A stretch of DNA of 50,593 bases from a virus: positions 1 through 50,593 of the IMG/VR virus record IMGVR_UViG_3300047408_000090. The stretch is one strand, 5' to 3'. Under the pieces are notes generated by a model. It did not search any database. It was not told the origin of the DNA and worked only from the letters and a program-made list of their open reading frames with translations. The first letter of the stretch is position 1, and each line of letters begins with the position of its first letter. Shown here piece by piece: positions 23,064-32,057 of the stretch. Position numbers and translations under genes: made by a program.

Positions 23064-23342
23064 TCATTTTATCTTAGTTATAAAATCTTGCATCGTCAAC
23101 GGCGGTTGACCTTCGATCGCGCGGATGCGGTTTTCGTGATCGTAGAGCACGGTCGTTTGCGGCGCGGGATCAGGCGGCGCTGGCTTCGCCTCAGGCGGCG
23201 CGACATACGGATCGGGGACGCCGCCTTCGGCCAGCCATTTGTCGTATGCAATGCGGTCACGGTTGGCCGGATCGTTTGGTATCCAAACCTGATCGGCGGT
23301 GCGGATGACAACATCGGAATTGGTGAGTTGATAATCTGCCAT
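23064..23342 (-). CDS. Hypothetical tail-fibre-associated protein
   Basis: A 92-residue protein starting at ATG 23342. It has YDKWLAEGGVPDPY and a Pro-rich middle, a pattern common in small proteins encoded after phage fibre genes. The preceding fibre gene ends at 23344, leaving a single base between its stop and this start. It may be a fibre chaperone or tip, which cannot be shown here. Confidence 0.55.
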   Translation of the reverse strand: MADYQLTNSDVVIRTADQVWIPNDPANRDRIAYDKWLAEGGVPDPYVAPPEAKPAPPDPAPQTTVLYDHENRIRAIEGQPPLTMQDFITKIK

Positions 23343-23343
23343 T

Positions 23344-25008
23344 TTAGAGTCTCGCATCTGCATAACAACGCCAGCCTAAGATATACGCCGTATTTGCGGC
23401 GGTTGCGGTAATCTGCTCTGCGAAAGAGTAAGGAGTGATATAGCTAAAAGCAGTCGATTGAACATTGTTGTTGACCGGCGATGCGCTTGGATCAGCTACT
23501 AAACCGCCGACCGATGGTGCTGCCCTCATGACGGGGCATAGAATAGTGTTAGAAAGCATTGCCTGTCCCGCTGCCGTCGCATTTAGGTACACGTTGAATC
23601 CTACCCAACGAAAATATCGTTGGCACACCAGTAATTCCTGATCGGCTGGTCGCATGATCAAGGGCGCATAATACGAGAACGGCGCGTCAATGCCGGGCAG
23701 GACGACGACGCCGCTAAGACGAAACTCGTCGCTTGTTGCAGCGACGGAATTGATCTGTCCTGGCGCGGCAACGTAGTTGCCAGCGAGCCAAGCATTTGCC
23801 GACGGTGCAGTGAGGTTCGCTCCGCAGCCAAGGCAAAACACCACCGAGAGGCCGAGCGTATTGTCAATCGCCCATGAGCCAGCCGTGTCACCGGGGATTG
23901 TGATCGTCTTGTATTCGGGCGTATCAGCCGCGTTTTGCGTATATGTCGCGACGTAGCTTCGATTGGCCGCGCCATTTCGTATGCTCACGCTATAAAGGCC
24001 CGTGCGATGATGCGAAGTCCAGAATGCAATCGTAATCGGTTGCGCCGCACCGCTGCCCCACGCCAAGCGAGAGGTGCGAAGGCCCTCGATTGATTGCTGT
24101 ATAAGATAAAAGTCGCCAGCGACTAATGATGGCTCTGCGGTCGTTACAAGCAAGTTTAGGTAACTGGGAAAACCGGCAAAAGCCTGTGGAGATTGATAGA
24201 TCGTCGCGCGAGCACTTCCATTGAAATAGGCGAACCAACCATCGGTAAAATAAGTCGCGGCACCGCCCGGTATCGAGAATCCGCTCGGGCTATAAATCTG
24301 ATTGATCTCAAACCCGCCGTTGATTTGCATCCCGCTGTACGCGAGCGCATCGAGCGGCGCGGCATAAATATTAGTGCGTGCTTGGTGTTGCTGTAGAAGC
24401 GTGAGAGCTTGCGGACCATCGTAGCGCACCGCGCCAGTTCCAGCACCGCCAGCGGCAACGGCTGCGGCAACGAACGCGGTCGTCGCGATGCTGGTATCGC
24501 TGTCGCCCGCTGTCGGCGTCGGCGCTTTCGGATCGCCGGTCAATGTCGGCGACGCAAGTGGAGCGAGTAACGCGAGCGCCGTGTCGATGTTCGACCACGC
24601 CGAACTTTTGCGCGTGTAATTGGCCCCGTCGGTCGGCGCTTCCGGTACCGGGCCGGGTGGCCCCGTCGGCCCCGGTGGTCCCGGCACAGTCGAGGCAGCA
24701 CCAGTATCACCCTTGGGGCCTTGCGGTCCCGGTGAACCCGGTGGCCCCGGCACCGTGCTGTCAGCGCCCGGTGGTCCTGCTGGTCCCGGTGGCCCTCCGG
24801 GATCGCCCGCTGGTCCTTGCGGTCCCGGTGGTCCCGGCACTGATGATGCTGGTCCTTGCGGTCCTGCTGGTCCCGGTATTCCCGGTGGTCCCTGCTCTAA
24901 CGTCTGAATGATTTCGGTTTCGTCATCAGCAATAACAACGATGGACTGCGCATCATCCTCTTGAATGACGTTTACGTCATCGTCTTGAGTAACGACAACC
25001 TCGGTCAT
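23344..25008 (-). CDS. Collagen-like tail fibre protein
   Basis: A 554-residue fibre. Residues 1-39 are acidic; 40-120 are collagen-like Gly-X-Y triplets rich in Pro ([14 protein letters not shown] and repeats), forming a stiff triple helix. A short helical linker follows ([19 protein letters not shown], then a [12 protein letters not shown] segment often seen in phage fibres), and from about 230 on a beta-rich receptor domain. It should bind host surface. The start at ATG 25008 overlaps the upstream stop as ATGA. The DNA of the triplet region is a clear direct repeat of G- and C-rich units. Confidence 0.82.
   Translation of the reverse strand: MTEVVVTQDDDVNVIQEDDAQSIVVIADDETEIIQTLEQGPPGIPGPAGPQGPASSVPGPPGPQGPAGDPGGPPGPAGPPGADSTVPGPPGSPGPQGPKGDTGAASTVPGPPGPTGPPGPVPEAPTDGANYTRKSSAWSNIDTALALLAPLASPTLTGDPKAPTPTAGDSDTSIATTAFVAAAVAAGGAGTGAVRYDGPQALTLLQQHQARTNIYAAPLDALAYSGMQINGGFEINQIYSPSGFSIPGGAATYFTDGWFAYFNGSARATIYQSPQAFAGFPSYLNLLVTTAEPSLVAGDFYLIQQSIEGLRTSRLAWGSGAAQPITIAFWTSHHRTGLYSVSIRNGAANRSYVATYTQNAADTPEYKTITIPGDTAGSWAIDNTLGLSVVFCLGCGANLTAPSANAWLAGNYVAAPGQINSVAATSDEFRLSGVVVLPGIDAPFSYYAPLIMRPADQELLVCQRYFRWVGFNVYLNATAAGQAMLSNTILCPVMRAAPSVGGLVADPSASPVNNNVQSTAFSYITPYSFAEQITATAANTAYILGWRCYADARL
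24649..24891 (-). repeat. Collagen-triplet repeat tract
   Basis: About 80 codons of Gly-X-Y in the tail fibre gene, with highly similar repeats of GGTCCCGGTGG-like units on the plus strand. Such tracts recombine easily, so length may vary between related phages. It is coding repeat, not a CRISPR array. Confidence 0.8.
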
Positions 25009-25349
25009 CGCGTCGGTCCCGCATTGTTGGTAAGGATGCCTGACCAGATGCGCTGCTTCGATTCGCCGATTGTCGCGATGTTTGATTGATCGAAGTCACC
25101 GAGGCCGAGCCGTTCAAGCGTCAACTGGTCAATCCGCAGCGTGAACATACCTTGCACCGGATCAATCAGAACGATCTCGCCGGTATCCGTCGCAAGCCGC
25201 AGCAATGCCTCGGCATCCTCGGCGTGACGCCGCAGCATCATCTCCAACTCCATGCCGGTCATGTCGATGGGAGAGCCGGAAACGGTCTGCCATAAAAACG
25301 TGCGGTAGAAGTCCGCGTCGGTGTAAGTCGTGATATTGACGACGGCCAT
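25005..25349 (-). CDS. Baseplate or fibre structural protein, BppU-like
   Basis: A 114-residue beta-rich protein. The order [34 protein letters not shown] and [14 protein letters not shown] recalls the N-terminal domain of siphophage BppU and similar domains that join fibres to the baseplate. It overlaps the collagen-like fibre gene. Start codon ATG 25349 has a weak ribosome binding site. A second protein of similar plan is at 47556-47915. Confidence 0.6.
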   Translation of the reverse strand: MAVVNITTYTDADFYRTFLWQTVSGSPIDMTGMELEMMLRRHAEDAEALLRLATDTGEIVLIDPVQGMFTLRIDQLTLERLGLGDFDQSNIATIGESKQRIWSGILTNNAGPTR

Positions 25350-25352
25350 CGG

Positions 25353-25967
25353 TCAACCCCGCTTCTTCGCCTTGCGTGGCCCGTGCCTGACTTTCTGCGC
25401 GTCCTCCGAAAGGCCGGTGAAGGTGTTTGGAATGGCTGCGAAGGCAGCGTCGATTGCAGCTCTGTCGGTGATCGTGCCAGCCTCGATCCCGTCGAGCGTG
25501 GTGTCCTCGCATTTGTAACAATCCTGCGCGAACCTGTTGGAAGCGTCGTGCAGCGCCGCAATGTCGGTCTTGTCGAGCGTGATGAAGCTGCCGTCAGGTA
25601 ATTTCCAACTGAACGTGCTGGCGGTTTTCGCTTGCGTGTAGATGAAGGCCGAATTGAGCGAGCCATAGGTCAGCGGATCGGTCGAGAACGGTAGACCGTT
25701 GACGGTGATGTCGCTCTCTATCCTTTTCTGACGCGCGTGCGCGGTGTAGTAGGCAAGGTTGACAAAGATGTTGTAGGGGCGAAGCACGTCCTGCAGCGCC
25801 GCATCGGTCTGCTCACCGGCAAGATCGCGCGGCCAATCTGATGGATGATTGCCAGCTGTAAGCCATGCTTGATATTCGGCGTCAGCATCGGTGACGATAA
25901 CCTGTCGCTTGCTGGCAAAGACGCGGCCATCGTCCGCGAGCCAGTACCAGTCGAACGGATTGTACAT
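25353..25967 (-). CDS. Fibre-associated protein with DUF4376-like domain
   Basis: A 204-residue protein. The N-terminal third (YWLADDGRVFASKRQ, YQAWLTAGNHPSDWPRD) is typical of short fibre-tip proteins. The rest follows the DUF4376 plan: RQKRIESDITVNGLPFSTDP, then SWKLPDGSFITLD and AALHDASNRFAQDCYKCE. Such proteins lie near tail fibre genes in many phages as accessory or tip proteins. AAGGGG precedes ATG 25967. Confidence 0.72.
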   Translation of the reverse strand: MYNPFDWYWLADDGRVFASKRQVIVTDADAEYQAWLTAGNHPSDWPRDLAGEQTDAALQDVLRPYNIFVNLAYYTAHARQKRIESDITVNGLPFSTDPLTYGSLNSAFIYTQAKTASTFSWKLPDGSFITLDKTDIAALHDASNRFAQDCYKCEDTTLDGIEAGTITDRAAIDAAFAAIPNTFTGLSEDAQKVRHGPRKAKKRG

Positions 25968-25998
25968 CGTATTCCCCTTAAATAGTTAAACGGATTTC

Positions 25999-27333
25999 CT
26001 ACAGATATTGCCCGCCAGTGCTCACCGATCCGGCTGTGCTACCGGGGAAATAGTTTGCGCCGCCACCCCCCGAGTCGATGACGGCATTGCCAGTGGCCAG
26101 ATATTTTGGACCCGTGACCGAGGCAGCTCCGGTGATGCTCGTGTAATGCATTTGCAGGACGCCAAGCTGATAAGATTGGACAAACGCAGTAGCAAAAGTC
26201 ACCGCGCCTAAAATATTAAGGACAGGCCATATCGGCGGCTGCGGACCAGGGTAATACAAAAGTCCCGCACTTGACGCAAAGATATGAGCTTGTGCGTTGG
26301 CTCCCGCCTCAATCGTAATTGTGCCGCCCGATAGAATAAGAGACGTACCGGAAATATTCGAGCTGATGTGAAATTGCGTACATGGTCCAAATCTCACATT
26401 TTTGAGGTTGGCCGAACCGCCTAGGACGGCAATCCCGTCAAAGCATCCCGCCGCCGACGTAAAACGAAGGCCATCATAGTAATATGTGCCGCCGTTTTGC
26501 GTGATGCCATTGGTCTGCGCAACCGTCGCAGTGATATTGACGCCAGCCGGGTTCGCAGAATTGCCAATGACGTGAATGCTCCCAGCACCGTTTGGCGTTG
26601 ACAATACAATCGGATTAACGCCGCCATAAGTCCCATCAGCAATGTGGATAAACTGATCGTAGCCGTTCATATTATATTTGAGCGTTTCGCCAGCCGCGCG
26701 GCTGATGGTCTTAAACGGTCCAATCCGTCCAGCGCCGACGGTCGGCGACGTGCCATCGTGAGTACCGTCGTCACCGGTTGTACCGTTGACGTACCAGTCG
26801 GCATTTCTTTGCAGCATGGGCAACACGCCAGGGATGCGAGAACTCGAACCCGCGACAATCGCCCAATGCGTACCGTCGAAAAACAAAAGCACCCAACCGA
26901 TAGCGAGAACGTCTCCTATACCTATCGGCGTCCCGTCAGCATTGACGACTGGCGCAAACGGCGAGCCGTTGACGGAAAAGACCGTGCCGCCTTGCACCGA
27001 GTCGAAGCCGGGATGAAACCAGATCGTGCAGCCAAGCGGCGGCGGCATGATCGGCAGCGACGGGATTGCCGCGCTCCACTGCGAGGCACTGCCGCCGTTG
27101 GACGCGCACTTAAATTTATTGAACACGTCCATGATCTTGAGCATTTTCAACAGCTGCGTAAGATCGCTGTTGTCGCCGGTCAAACCCGCCTCTTGAATAG
27201 CTGCAACGATTTCACGCTGCGGATATTCGATAGATGCAGCGGGTGGAATCGACCCCATCGTGCCGGTCGATGGATTGCCGTTGATGTATGCGGCATTCGG
27301 ATCGCTGACGCCGTACGGTTGGTTATATTTCAT
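25999..27333 (-). CDS. Tail fibre or spike with beta-helix
   Basis: A 444-residue late protein starting at ATG 27333 behind GAGGAC. N-terminal residues to about 80 form a linker found in baseplate-proximal fibres. From about 185 there are short repeating strands (ADWYVNGTTGDDGTHDGTS, YGGVNPIVLST, IHVIGNSAN, GGTYYYDGLRF, NLKNVRF) as in right-handed parallel beta-helix spikes. Its C-terminus is Gly/Ser-rich. Probably attaches to or degrades a host polysaccharide, but no catalytic residues can be assigned. Confidence 0.75.
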   Translation of the reverse strand: MKYNQPYGVSDPNAAYINGNPSTGTMGSIPPAASIEYPQREIVAAIQEAGLTGDNSDLTQLLKMLKIMDVFNKFKCASNGGSASQWSAAIPSLPIMPPPLGCTIWFHPGFDSVQGGTVFSVNGSPFAPVVNADGTPIGIGDVLAIGWVLLFFDGTHWAIVAGSSSRIPGVLPMLQRNADWYVNGTTGDDGTHDGTSPTVGAGRIGPFKTISRAAGETLKYNMNGYDQFIHIADGTYGGVNPIVLSTPNGAGSIHVIGNSANPAGVNITATVAQTNGITQNGGTYYYDGLRFTSAAGCFDGIAVLGGSANLKNVRFGPCTQFHISSNISGTSLILSGGTITIEAGANAQAHIFASSAGLLYYPGPQPPIWPVLNILGAVTFATAFVQSYQLGVLQMHYTSITGAASVTGPKYLATGNAVIDSGGGGANYFPGSTAGSVSTGGQYL

Positions 27334-27343
27334 TTGTCCTCGC

Positions 27344-28117
27344 TTACGGTGTTCCGGCCATCGGATCGCTCGGTCCACTCAGGTTTGAATAATCGAAGAT
27401 GATTTCTGTATGCGCAGGTTTCCATCTGTTTAACAAACACTCAAGGTCATCCGCCAGACCAATCCGCAAATGTGGATCAACACCAGTCTGTCCTTTAGTA
27501 ACACGAAACCACGTCAACGCTGCACCTGTGACATGGACTGTCCAATAAAAACGATTGCTCGGTGGCCCTAGACCATAATTTGGCCACTCAGACAATTCAC
27601 CATCCGCAACGGGATTGCCAGTAGGATCGCAAATCGGCACGTTCCACGCATTGAACATCGGATTAGAACCATCGCCATAAACACGACAATCACCACAACC
27701 ATCGATACCGACAACGAACACCCGATATTCCGTGATCGTAATAGTGTAACCGATCTGCGCCGCAACGTCAATAAAAAACTCGCGTGAAGCCGCACCCTGC
27801 ATCGTCATACGCATGACGAGCGCTAACTGACGTTGACCTATGGTCTGTGGTGCCTCGTAACAAGGATCGGGCAATCCCCAGTTTCTTTCCCAATCCGGCA
27901 GCAGCTCAACCGTCTTACGCGGGTCGCTTTCTATTTCTAAAAGATCTGCAGCGCGGCTATCGACGAACCCCCAGTACTCGCAGAGACCCGCAACCACTTT
28001 ATAGAGCAGACTTTCTGGATGTCGTGGCCATGCTTGCCCTTGCGGTAGCAACGCCAGAAACGCTTGTTTATAATCATCGCCAGTACGACGTACGTGACGA
28101 TCAATCTGATTACTCAT
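27344..28117 (-). CDS. Baseplate protein, Mu gp48-like (DUF2313)
   Basis: A 257-residue protein. The first 90 residues (FLALLPQGQAWPR, LLPDWERNWGLPDPC) follow the DUF2313/YmfQ pattern of Mu gp48, which ends the baseplate wedge and links it to the tail fibres. Cysteine-rich CGDCRVYGDG follows. The gene overlaps the end of the baseplate J-like gene by 8 bases, the standard order after gp47. Confident by motif and order. Confidence 0.88.
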   Translation of the reverse strand: MSNQIDRHVRRTGDDYKQAFLALLPQGQAWPRHPESLLYKVVAGLCEYWGFVDSRAADLLEIESDPRKTVELLPDWERNWGLPDPCYEAPQTIGQRQLALVMRMTMQGAASREFFIDVAAQIGYTITITEYRVFVVGIDGCGDCRVYGDGSNPMFNAWNVPICDPTGNPVADGELSEWPNYGLGPPSNRFYWTVHVTGAALTWFRVTKGQTGVDPHLRIGLADDLECLLNRWKPAHTEIIFDYSNLSGPSDPMAGTP

Positions 28118-29183
28118 AAAGGATCGTCTCCAGTACCGCCATGTGTCCGAGCGACGGCATTACGTAGTCCACCGTCGTTACTAATTCAAACGATTGCACG
28201 CTCGGCGCATTTAAAATTGCGTAGCTTATCCATGCCGCGTAGATCGTTTGTCCTGGAGCAGCCTTTGCAAACAACATATCCCGAATGCTCTTTTCAATTT
28301 CAGCACGTGCGGCTTCAGTATCCGGCATCAAGTTTGCAATCGTAACGTCGATGAATTCCTTGATCGGTGCAAGCACGTAACAATCCTTAACCGTAACGGG
28401 ACGCATCTTATCGATGTAAGTTGCCACGATCTCAACATCGGCAGGTGTCGGCCAGCCGTCATCAGCCGCACGCAGATCGTCCATTAAAAAACGTACAGTG
28501 ATCGTACCGGTGCCTTGCTCTGGCGCTGCCCACGCACGCGTCACTCCAGGAACTGCCAGCGCCCACGTAACATAATCTGCTTGCGAACCACCCATCGCAG
28601 GATTACGAATACGCTGCAGGATACGTTGACGTAATTGATTATCAGTTTCATCATCAGTACCGCCGGTTAATTCCACGACGGTAGCGGTACCGTCAACGCC
28701 AGCGGGTGTTGCCACGAAACTTAATTGTGCGCCTTCGTCCATATTACCGAGCGCGCCATAATCAATAGCAACGATACCAACATTGACCGGTGAAGCTCCT
28801 GTCGTCACGTCTTCTATTGTCTCGTAATTAATATTATTGTCGCTGATCAATTGCGTTCCAGCTGGCACGACAACACCGGGTGTGCCAGTGATTGCAACGG
28901 TACCTCTAGCTGGCGTTGCAACCTTGCGCCCGATCGTGCCGTCAGCGTTGACTAACCAAATATCACCGTGCCGATCTAGCCATTCATGTTCAGCGGTATC
29001 CGGCAGCAGCTGCAGCGCTAACCAATCAAGGTAACGCAACGTCAGGTGCGCCAATGCCGCCATGGCATCAGCCATCACCCGCAAGACGCTGTTACCAACA
29101 AACGACGCGCGGCCAAGCGCAGTCGTTATCTCACCGCGAACCGTTTGCCGTACGACACGTAACGTTGGGGTTGTCCAAGGCAT
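28110..29183 (-). CDS. Baseplate J-like wedge protein (Mu gp47)
   Basis: A 357-residue protein. Characteristic segments are the leading MPWTTPTLRVVRQ with LASLHALT-like helix, HGDIWLVNADG followed by ATPARGTVAITGTPG, and the end portion FIDVTIANLMPD and APGQTIYAAWI. Baseplate J proteins form the wedges that trigger sheath contraction. It stands between gp46-like and gp48-like genes as in Mu. Ribosome binding site AGGAAAG precedes ATG 29183. Confidence 0.92.
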   Translation of the reverse strand: MPWTTPTLRVVRQTVRGEITTALGRASFVGNSVLRVMADAMAALAHLTLRYLDWLALQLLPDTAEHEWLDRHGDIWLVNADGTIGRKVATPARGTVAITGTPGVVVPAGTQLISDNNINYETIEDVTTGASPVNVGIVAIDYGALGNMDEGAQLSFVATPAGVDGTATVVELTGGTDDETDNQLRQRILQRIRNPAMGGSQADYVTWALAVPGVTRAWAAPEQGTGTITVRFLMDDLRAADDGWPTPADVEIVATYIDKMRPVTVKDCYVLAPIKEFIDVTIANLMPDTEAARAEIEKSIRDMLFAKAAPGQTIYAAWISYAILNAPSVQSFELVTTVDYVMPSLGHMAVLETILYE

Positions 29184-29186
29184 TAC

Positions 29187-29684
29187 TTAAACTTTCCTTA
29201 TTCCATCCCACAGATTTTGAAAGCGTAAATCAATCAACATATTCGGACCGCGATAAACCTGTACCCACACGTCAATCTGTTCAACACCATTACGCATTGC
29301 AGTAACATCAATACGACTGCAGATACGTTTATCAATCATCGGCTGCAACGACGTCCGGCAATATTGTTCTGCCCGCACAACCGTTGCGCCTTCTTGCGCA
29401 TCGATTGGAGTTATCTTAGCACGGCGCAATAGCCAGATCTTCGATCCAATCGGCCACCCATCCCAGATCGTTTCTGCGTCTAAATCTCCCCACCAGCCTT
29501 TGCGATCTGAACTATCAGGATCGGGTAGCACGTCATTTGGATCGGCTAGCGCGCAAGTCAATAACGTTACCTTAACGATGTTGACAAGCTCTTCGGTTTC
29601 ATCCAACGTACCGTCTGGTTTCAAAAGCCAATCTGCCCAGATACCTGTTAAATCTGTAACGTTGATGACGCGAATATCTGTCAT
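29187..29684 (-). CDS. Baseplate protein, gp46-like
   Basis: A 165-residue protein of the phage GP46 family: DSSDRKGWWGDLD is its diagnostic motif, and the C-terminal RNGVEQIDVWVQVYRGPNM fits. It belongs to the baseplate wedge next to gp47. It overlaps the circularisation C-terminal gene by four bases. Confidence 0.88.
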   Translation of the reverse strand: MTDIRVINVTDLTGIWADWLLKPDGTLDETEELVNIVKVTLLTCALADPNDVLPDPDSSDRKGWWGDLDAETIWDGWPIGSKIWLLRRAKITPIDAQEGATVVRAEQYCRTSLQPMIDKRICSRIDVTAMRNGVEQIDVWVQVYRGPNMLIDLRFQNLWDGIRKV

Positions 29685-30349
29685 GAACTTAATGCCACAA
29701 TATCACGTTGCATGAAAGCCGGGTGCACGGTATTATTCTCAGCAATCAATTCGTCGCTACGCGATCCATCGCCATAGATGCGATTAGACAAAGTCAATGC
29801 CGGATAATTAACTGCCCAATGATATTGAAGAACACGCGGTAGTTGCCGCTCGGTTGCAGACATATGTTGAATTAATAATGCTGCTAACAAAACAAAACTT
29901 TGATAATCACTAGACGTAAACGAGTCTGCCTTATTAAGTTTTATGTCATCAATAATTACAGTCATCGCATCCATCAATTCATCAATTTCACTGCGGCTAC
30001 TAAATTCCATAACAGCTATTACTTGACTCTGTTCGACAAAAGAAAATAGAATACCTGCATTGACAATAACTAATCCTAAATTATAAAGTGGCGTTTCAGC
30101 AAATAAAGAAATACGAACCCGATCCATCGTATTAAGCGCAGCACCGGCTATACGTGCCTGTTCAAAACAGGCAAACAATTCCGTACCAATAACTTTGTTA
30201 TCAACCAGCGTGCCGAAGTCTACCATGAACCGCCCAACGGCAGTACGTAACTTAGCTGCATCAACGTTCGACGTAACCGGAAATAACAAGAGCTCGGTTA
30301 TCATACGACCAGCGATTTCTTTAGCTTCTGTCAATTCAGATTTCTGCAT
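29681..30349 (-). CDS. C-terminal part of a DNA-circularisation-like (gp43) protein
   Basis: A 222-residue mainly helical protein with a mitochondrial-like start (KEIAGRMITELLLFP). In Mu-like phages the single gp43 gene has a DNA_circ_N domain and a long helical tail; here the tail is a separate gene that starts at TAATG, right at the stop of the DNA_circ_N gene at 30349. Thus it is either a split version or an independent baseplate partner. AT-richer than its neighbours. Confidence 0.6.
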   Translation of the reverse strand: MQKSELTEAKEIAGRMITELLLFPVTSNVDAAKLRTAVGRFMVDFGTLVDNKVIGTELFACFEQARIAGAALNTMDRVRISLFAETPLYNLGLVIVNAGILFSFVEQSQVIAVMEFSSRSEIDELMDAMTVIIDDIKLNKADSFTSSDYQSFVLLAALLIQHMSATERQLPRVLQYHWAVNYPALTLSNRIYGDGSRSDELIAENNTVHPAFMQRDIVALSS

Positions 30350-30861
30350 TAACCTGGTCCCAACTGCGCATCATCTGCAGTCGCAGCAGCACTCTGTCCC
30401 GTGGTCTGCGCTTGACCCTGCACTTGGAAGGCGCTACTAATTTGCTCTGGTGTATTTCCTGGTGAACCTAATTCAACAAACGTCATTTCAAATGTACAGT
30501 ACCCGCCTCGTTCGCGCGTTTCCGTAACATTATACCGTTCACAGATACAGAGTTTCGGTTCAGCCAGATAAGGATCGACGAGCTCTCCCCCTTGCCCGCT
30601 ATCCAACGCATTCATTAATTCACGCTTAGGTATATTATAACTCGGACCAATCAAATAACCCGTAATCTGATAACGTACAGCCGATCTTCCCATATCTTCG
30701 GCGTAAGGTGTATCCCGCTTAGGGTACTCATGCAGCACCACCCTGCGGCCACCGCTTCGTGCTTGCTGTTCAACGTGATACTGCACGCCACAATACGAAG
30801 CTGGCATGCCGCTAAACTGTAAACGCCACGGTGCCGGTGCTACTTCTTTAATCGTTGCCAT
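30349..30861 (-). CDS. DNA circularisation protein N-terminal domain (Mu gp43-like)
   Basis: A 170-residue DNA_circ_N domain: FSGMPASYCGVQYHVE, GRRVVLHEYPKRDTPYAEDMG, YQITGYLIGPSYN and GYCTFEMTFVELG. Despite its name the domain belongs to the baseplate hub region of Mu-like myophages. It ends at a Gln-rich tail and the next gene starts over its stop. Here it lies after the spike genes, not before gp44 as in Mu. Confidence 0.85.
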   Translation of the reverse strand: MATIKEVAPAPWRLQFSGMPASYCGVQYHVEQQARSGGRRVVLHEYPKRDTPYAEDMGRSAVRYQITGYLIGPSYNIPKRELMNALDSGQGGELVDPYLAEPKLCICERYNVTETRERGGYCTFEMTFVELGSPGNTPEQISSAFQVQGQAQTTGQSAAATADDAQLGPG

Positions 30862-30864
30862 CGT

Positions 30865-31158
30865 TTACCCATAAGCAAAAGTTGCGCCGCTACCAGCAGC
30901 AGTCATCGGATCGCAATGCGGTGCTCCAATCGGAATGCATAGATCGTCTTGCTGTGCGTGATCTGGAGTATTAACGATAACCAATTTACCCTGAATGAAA
31001 ACAGACGTACCAGTTGGAATAAGTTGACCGTCACCATCCGTATTAATATCATCCTTCACTGCCCACAACCTTCCATCGACATACGTGGTACCTTGCCCAA
31101 CTACAATCGTAGCTGCACCGCACACTCTCGTATCACCTTGTCTATGCGCGGCTGGCAT
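30865..31158 (-). CDS. PAAR-motif spike tip protein
   Basis: A 97-residue protein. Its Pro-Ala-Ala-His start (MPAAHRQGD) and the pattern VFIQGKLVIV..D, CGAAT, GAPHCDPM fit PAAR proteins, which sharpen the tip of contractile tail spikes. Cys and His likely bind a metal. It follows the gp45-like spike gene, overlapping it as TAATG. Confidence 0.85.
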   Translation of the reverse strand: MPAAHRQGDTRVCGAATIVVGQGTTYVDGRLWAVKDDINTDGDGQLIPTGTSVFIQGKLVIVNTPDHAQQDDLCIPIGAPHCDPMTAAGSGATFAYG

Positions 31159-32057
31159 TAGTTATGGTCAATCCTTGCTGACGTAAGTTTAATATTGCCA
31201 CTGGTAATTTCAATACTCGACCCGCCAACCTTTAACGTCATCTTATCGGAAAGCATTTCGAGTGTACATGTACCAGCTCCTCCGACATCCAAGAACCATC
31301 GCTTAGCAGATTTGTCGTAAACACCAACAAGCTTATCACCAGGAGCGTAGAACTCAACCTTATTAACTGAACTGCGAACTTCTGTATTAACGCTATCGCC
31401 TTCATGTTTATATTTTTCCTGCTGCGAACTTCCACCGCTTGACCCTGTGTCCTGCAACGTTGCCTGTGTACCAGCTGAACCCCCGCTACTAGATTGGCTT
31501 TGCTGCTTATCAATCTTGTGCGTCTGCATCTTTTTATTAACATGCCGCAAGCTAACCATTCGCGTCTGCTTAGTCTTGCTGTCCTGGACAGACGTTCCAT
31601 CCAACGATGTAATGTACGTACCATTATTCTTAAACAATACCATCTGCTCCGAACCGTCCGGAGCATAATGCGCGCCTTCGCCTTCGCTCATCCCGTAGGG
31701 TCGTACCCTTCGATCGTCAACCATAGCAACAGGGTGAGACCGAGACCCACCGAGATATAACATAACAGCTTCAGCAGCAGGTCCTGTGGGTTGATCATGA
31801 TTCCAATCACCTTCCTCGCTGGAATTAGATTGCTGCGAAGGCTTTTTCTGATTTGGATCTTCCTGCTGTTTAATCGGAAACGCTGTTGTGCCTACCGCTT
31901 GCCAGCGTTCAAAATCTGACGGCGTTTCACTATGTGTAACGTCCGCATACTTTACCTGCTGCATCAGGTGATCGTCATCGAACTCGCGAATGGTCGCACG
32001 TGCAGTACTCATACGCGCCTTACGTGTCGTGTCAGTTAATGTTGTGCGTATCGTCAT
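31158..32057 (-). CDS. Baseplate spike protein, Mu gp45-like
   Basis: A 299-residue protein. N-terminal MTIRTTLTD and a small OB-like part (EAVMLYLGGSRSHPVAMVDDRRVRP), then a Ser/Gln-rich loop (about 190-215) and beta-strand repeats at the end (LVGVYDKSAKRWFLDVGGA, MTLKVGGSSIEITSG). This is the plan of the Mu gp45/P2 gpV membrane-piercing spike. PAAR protein and hub follow in the standard order. It overlaps the hub gene stop as ATGA. Confidence 0.87.
   Translation of the reverse strand: MTIRTTLTDTTRKARMSTARATIREFDDDHLMQQVKYADVTHSETPSDFERWQAVGTTAFPIKQQEDPNQKKPSQQSNSSEEGDWNHDQPTGPAAEAVMLYLGGSRSHPVAMVDDRRVRPYGMSEGEGAHYAPDGSEQMVLFKNNGTYITSLDGTSVQDSKTKQTRMVSLRHVNKKMQTHKIDKQQSQSSSGGSAGTQATLQDTGSSGGSSQQEKYKHEGDSVNTEVRSSVNKVEFYAPGDKLVGVYDKSAKRWFLDVGGAGTCTLEMLSDKMTLKVGGSSIEITSGNIKLTSARIDHN

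Noticed and set aside
24649-24891. Possible CRISPR or tandem array
   Set aside because: The repeats are in-frame collagen codons of a fibre gene without spacers of even length or a leader.
26832-26856. A TTCGAGT-like arm on the minus strand resembling a tRNA T-arm
   Set aside because: It is inside the spike gene in frame (AGSSSRIPG), and no acceptor or anticodon arms fit around it.
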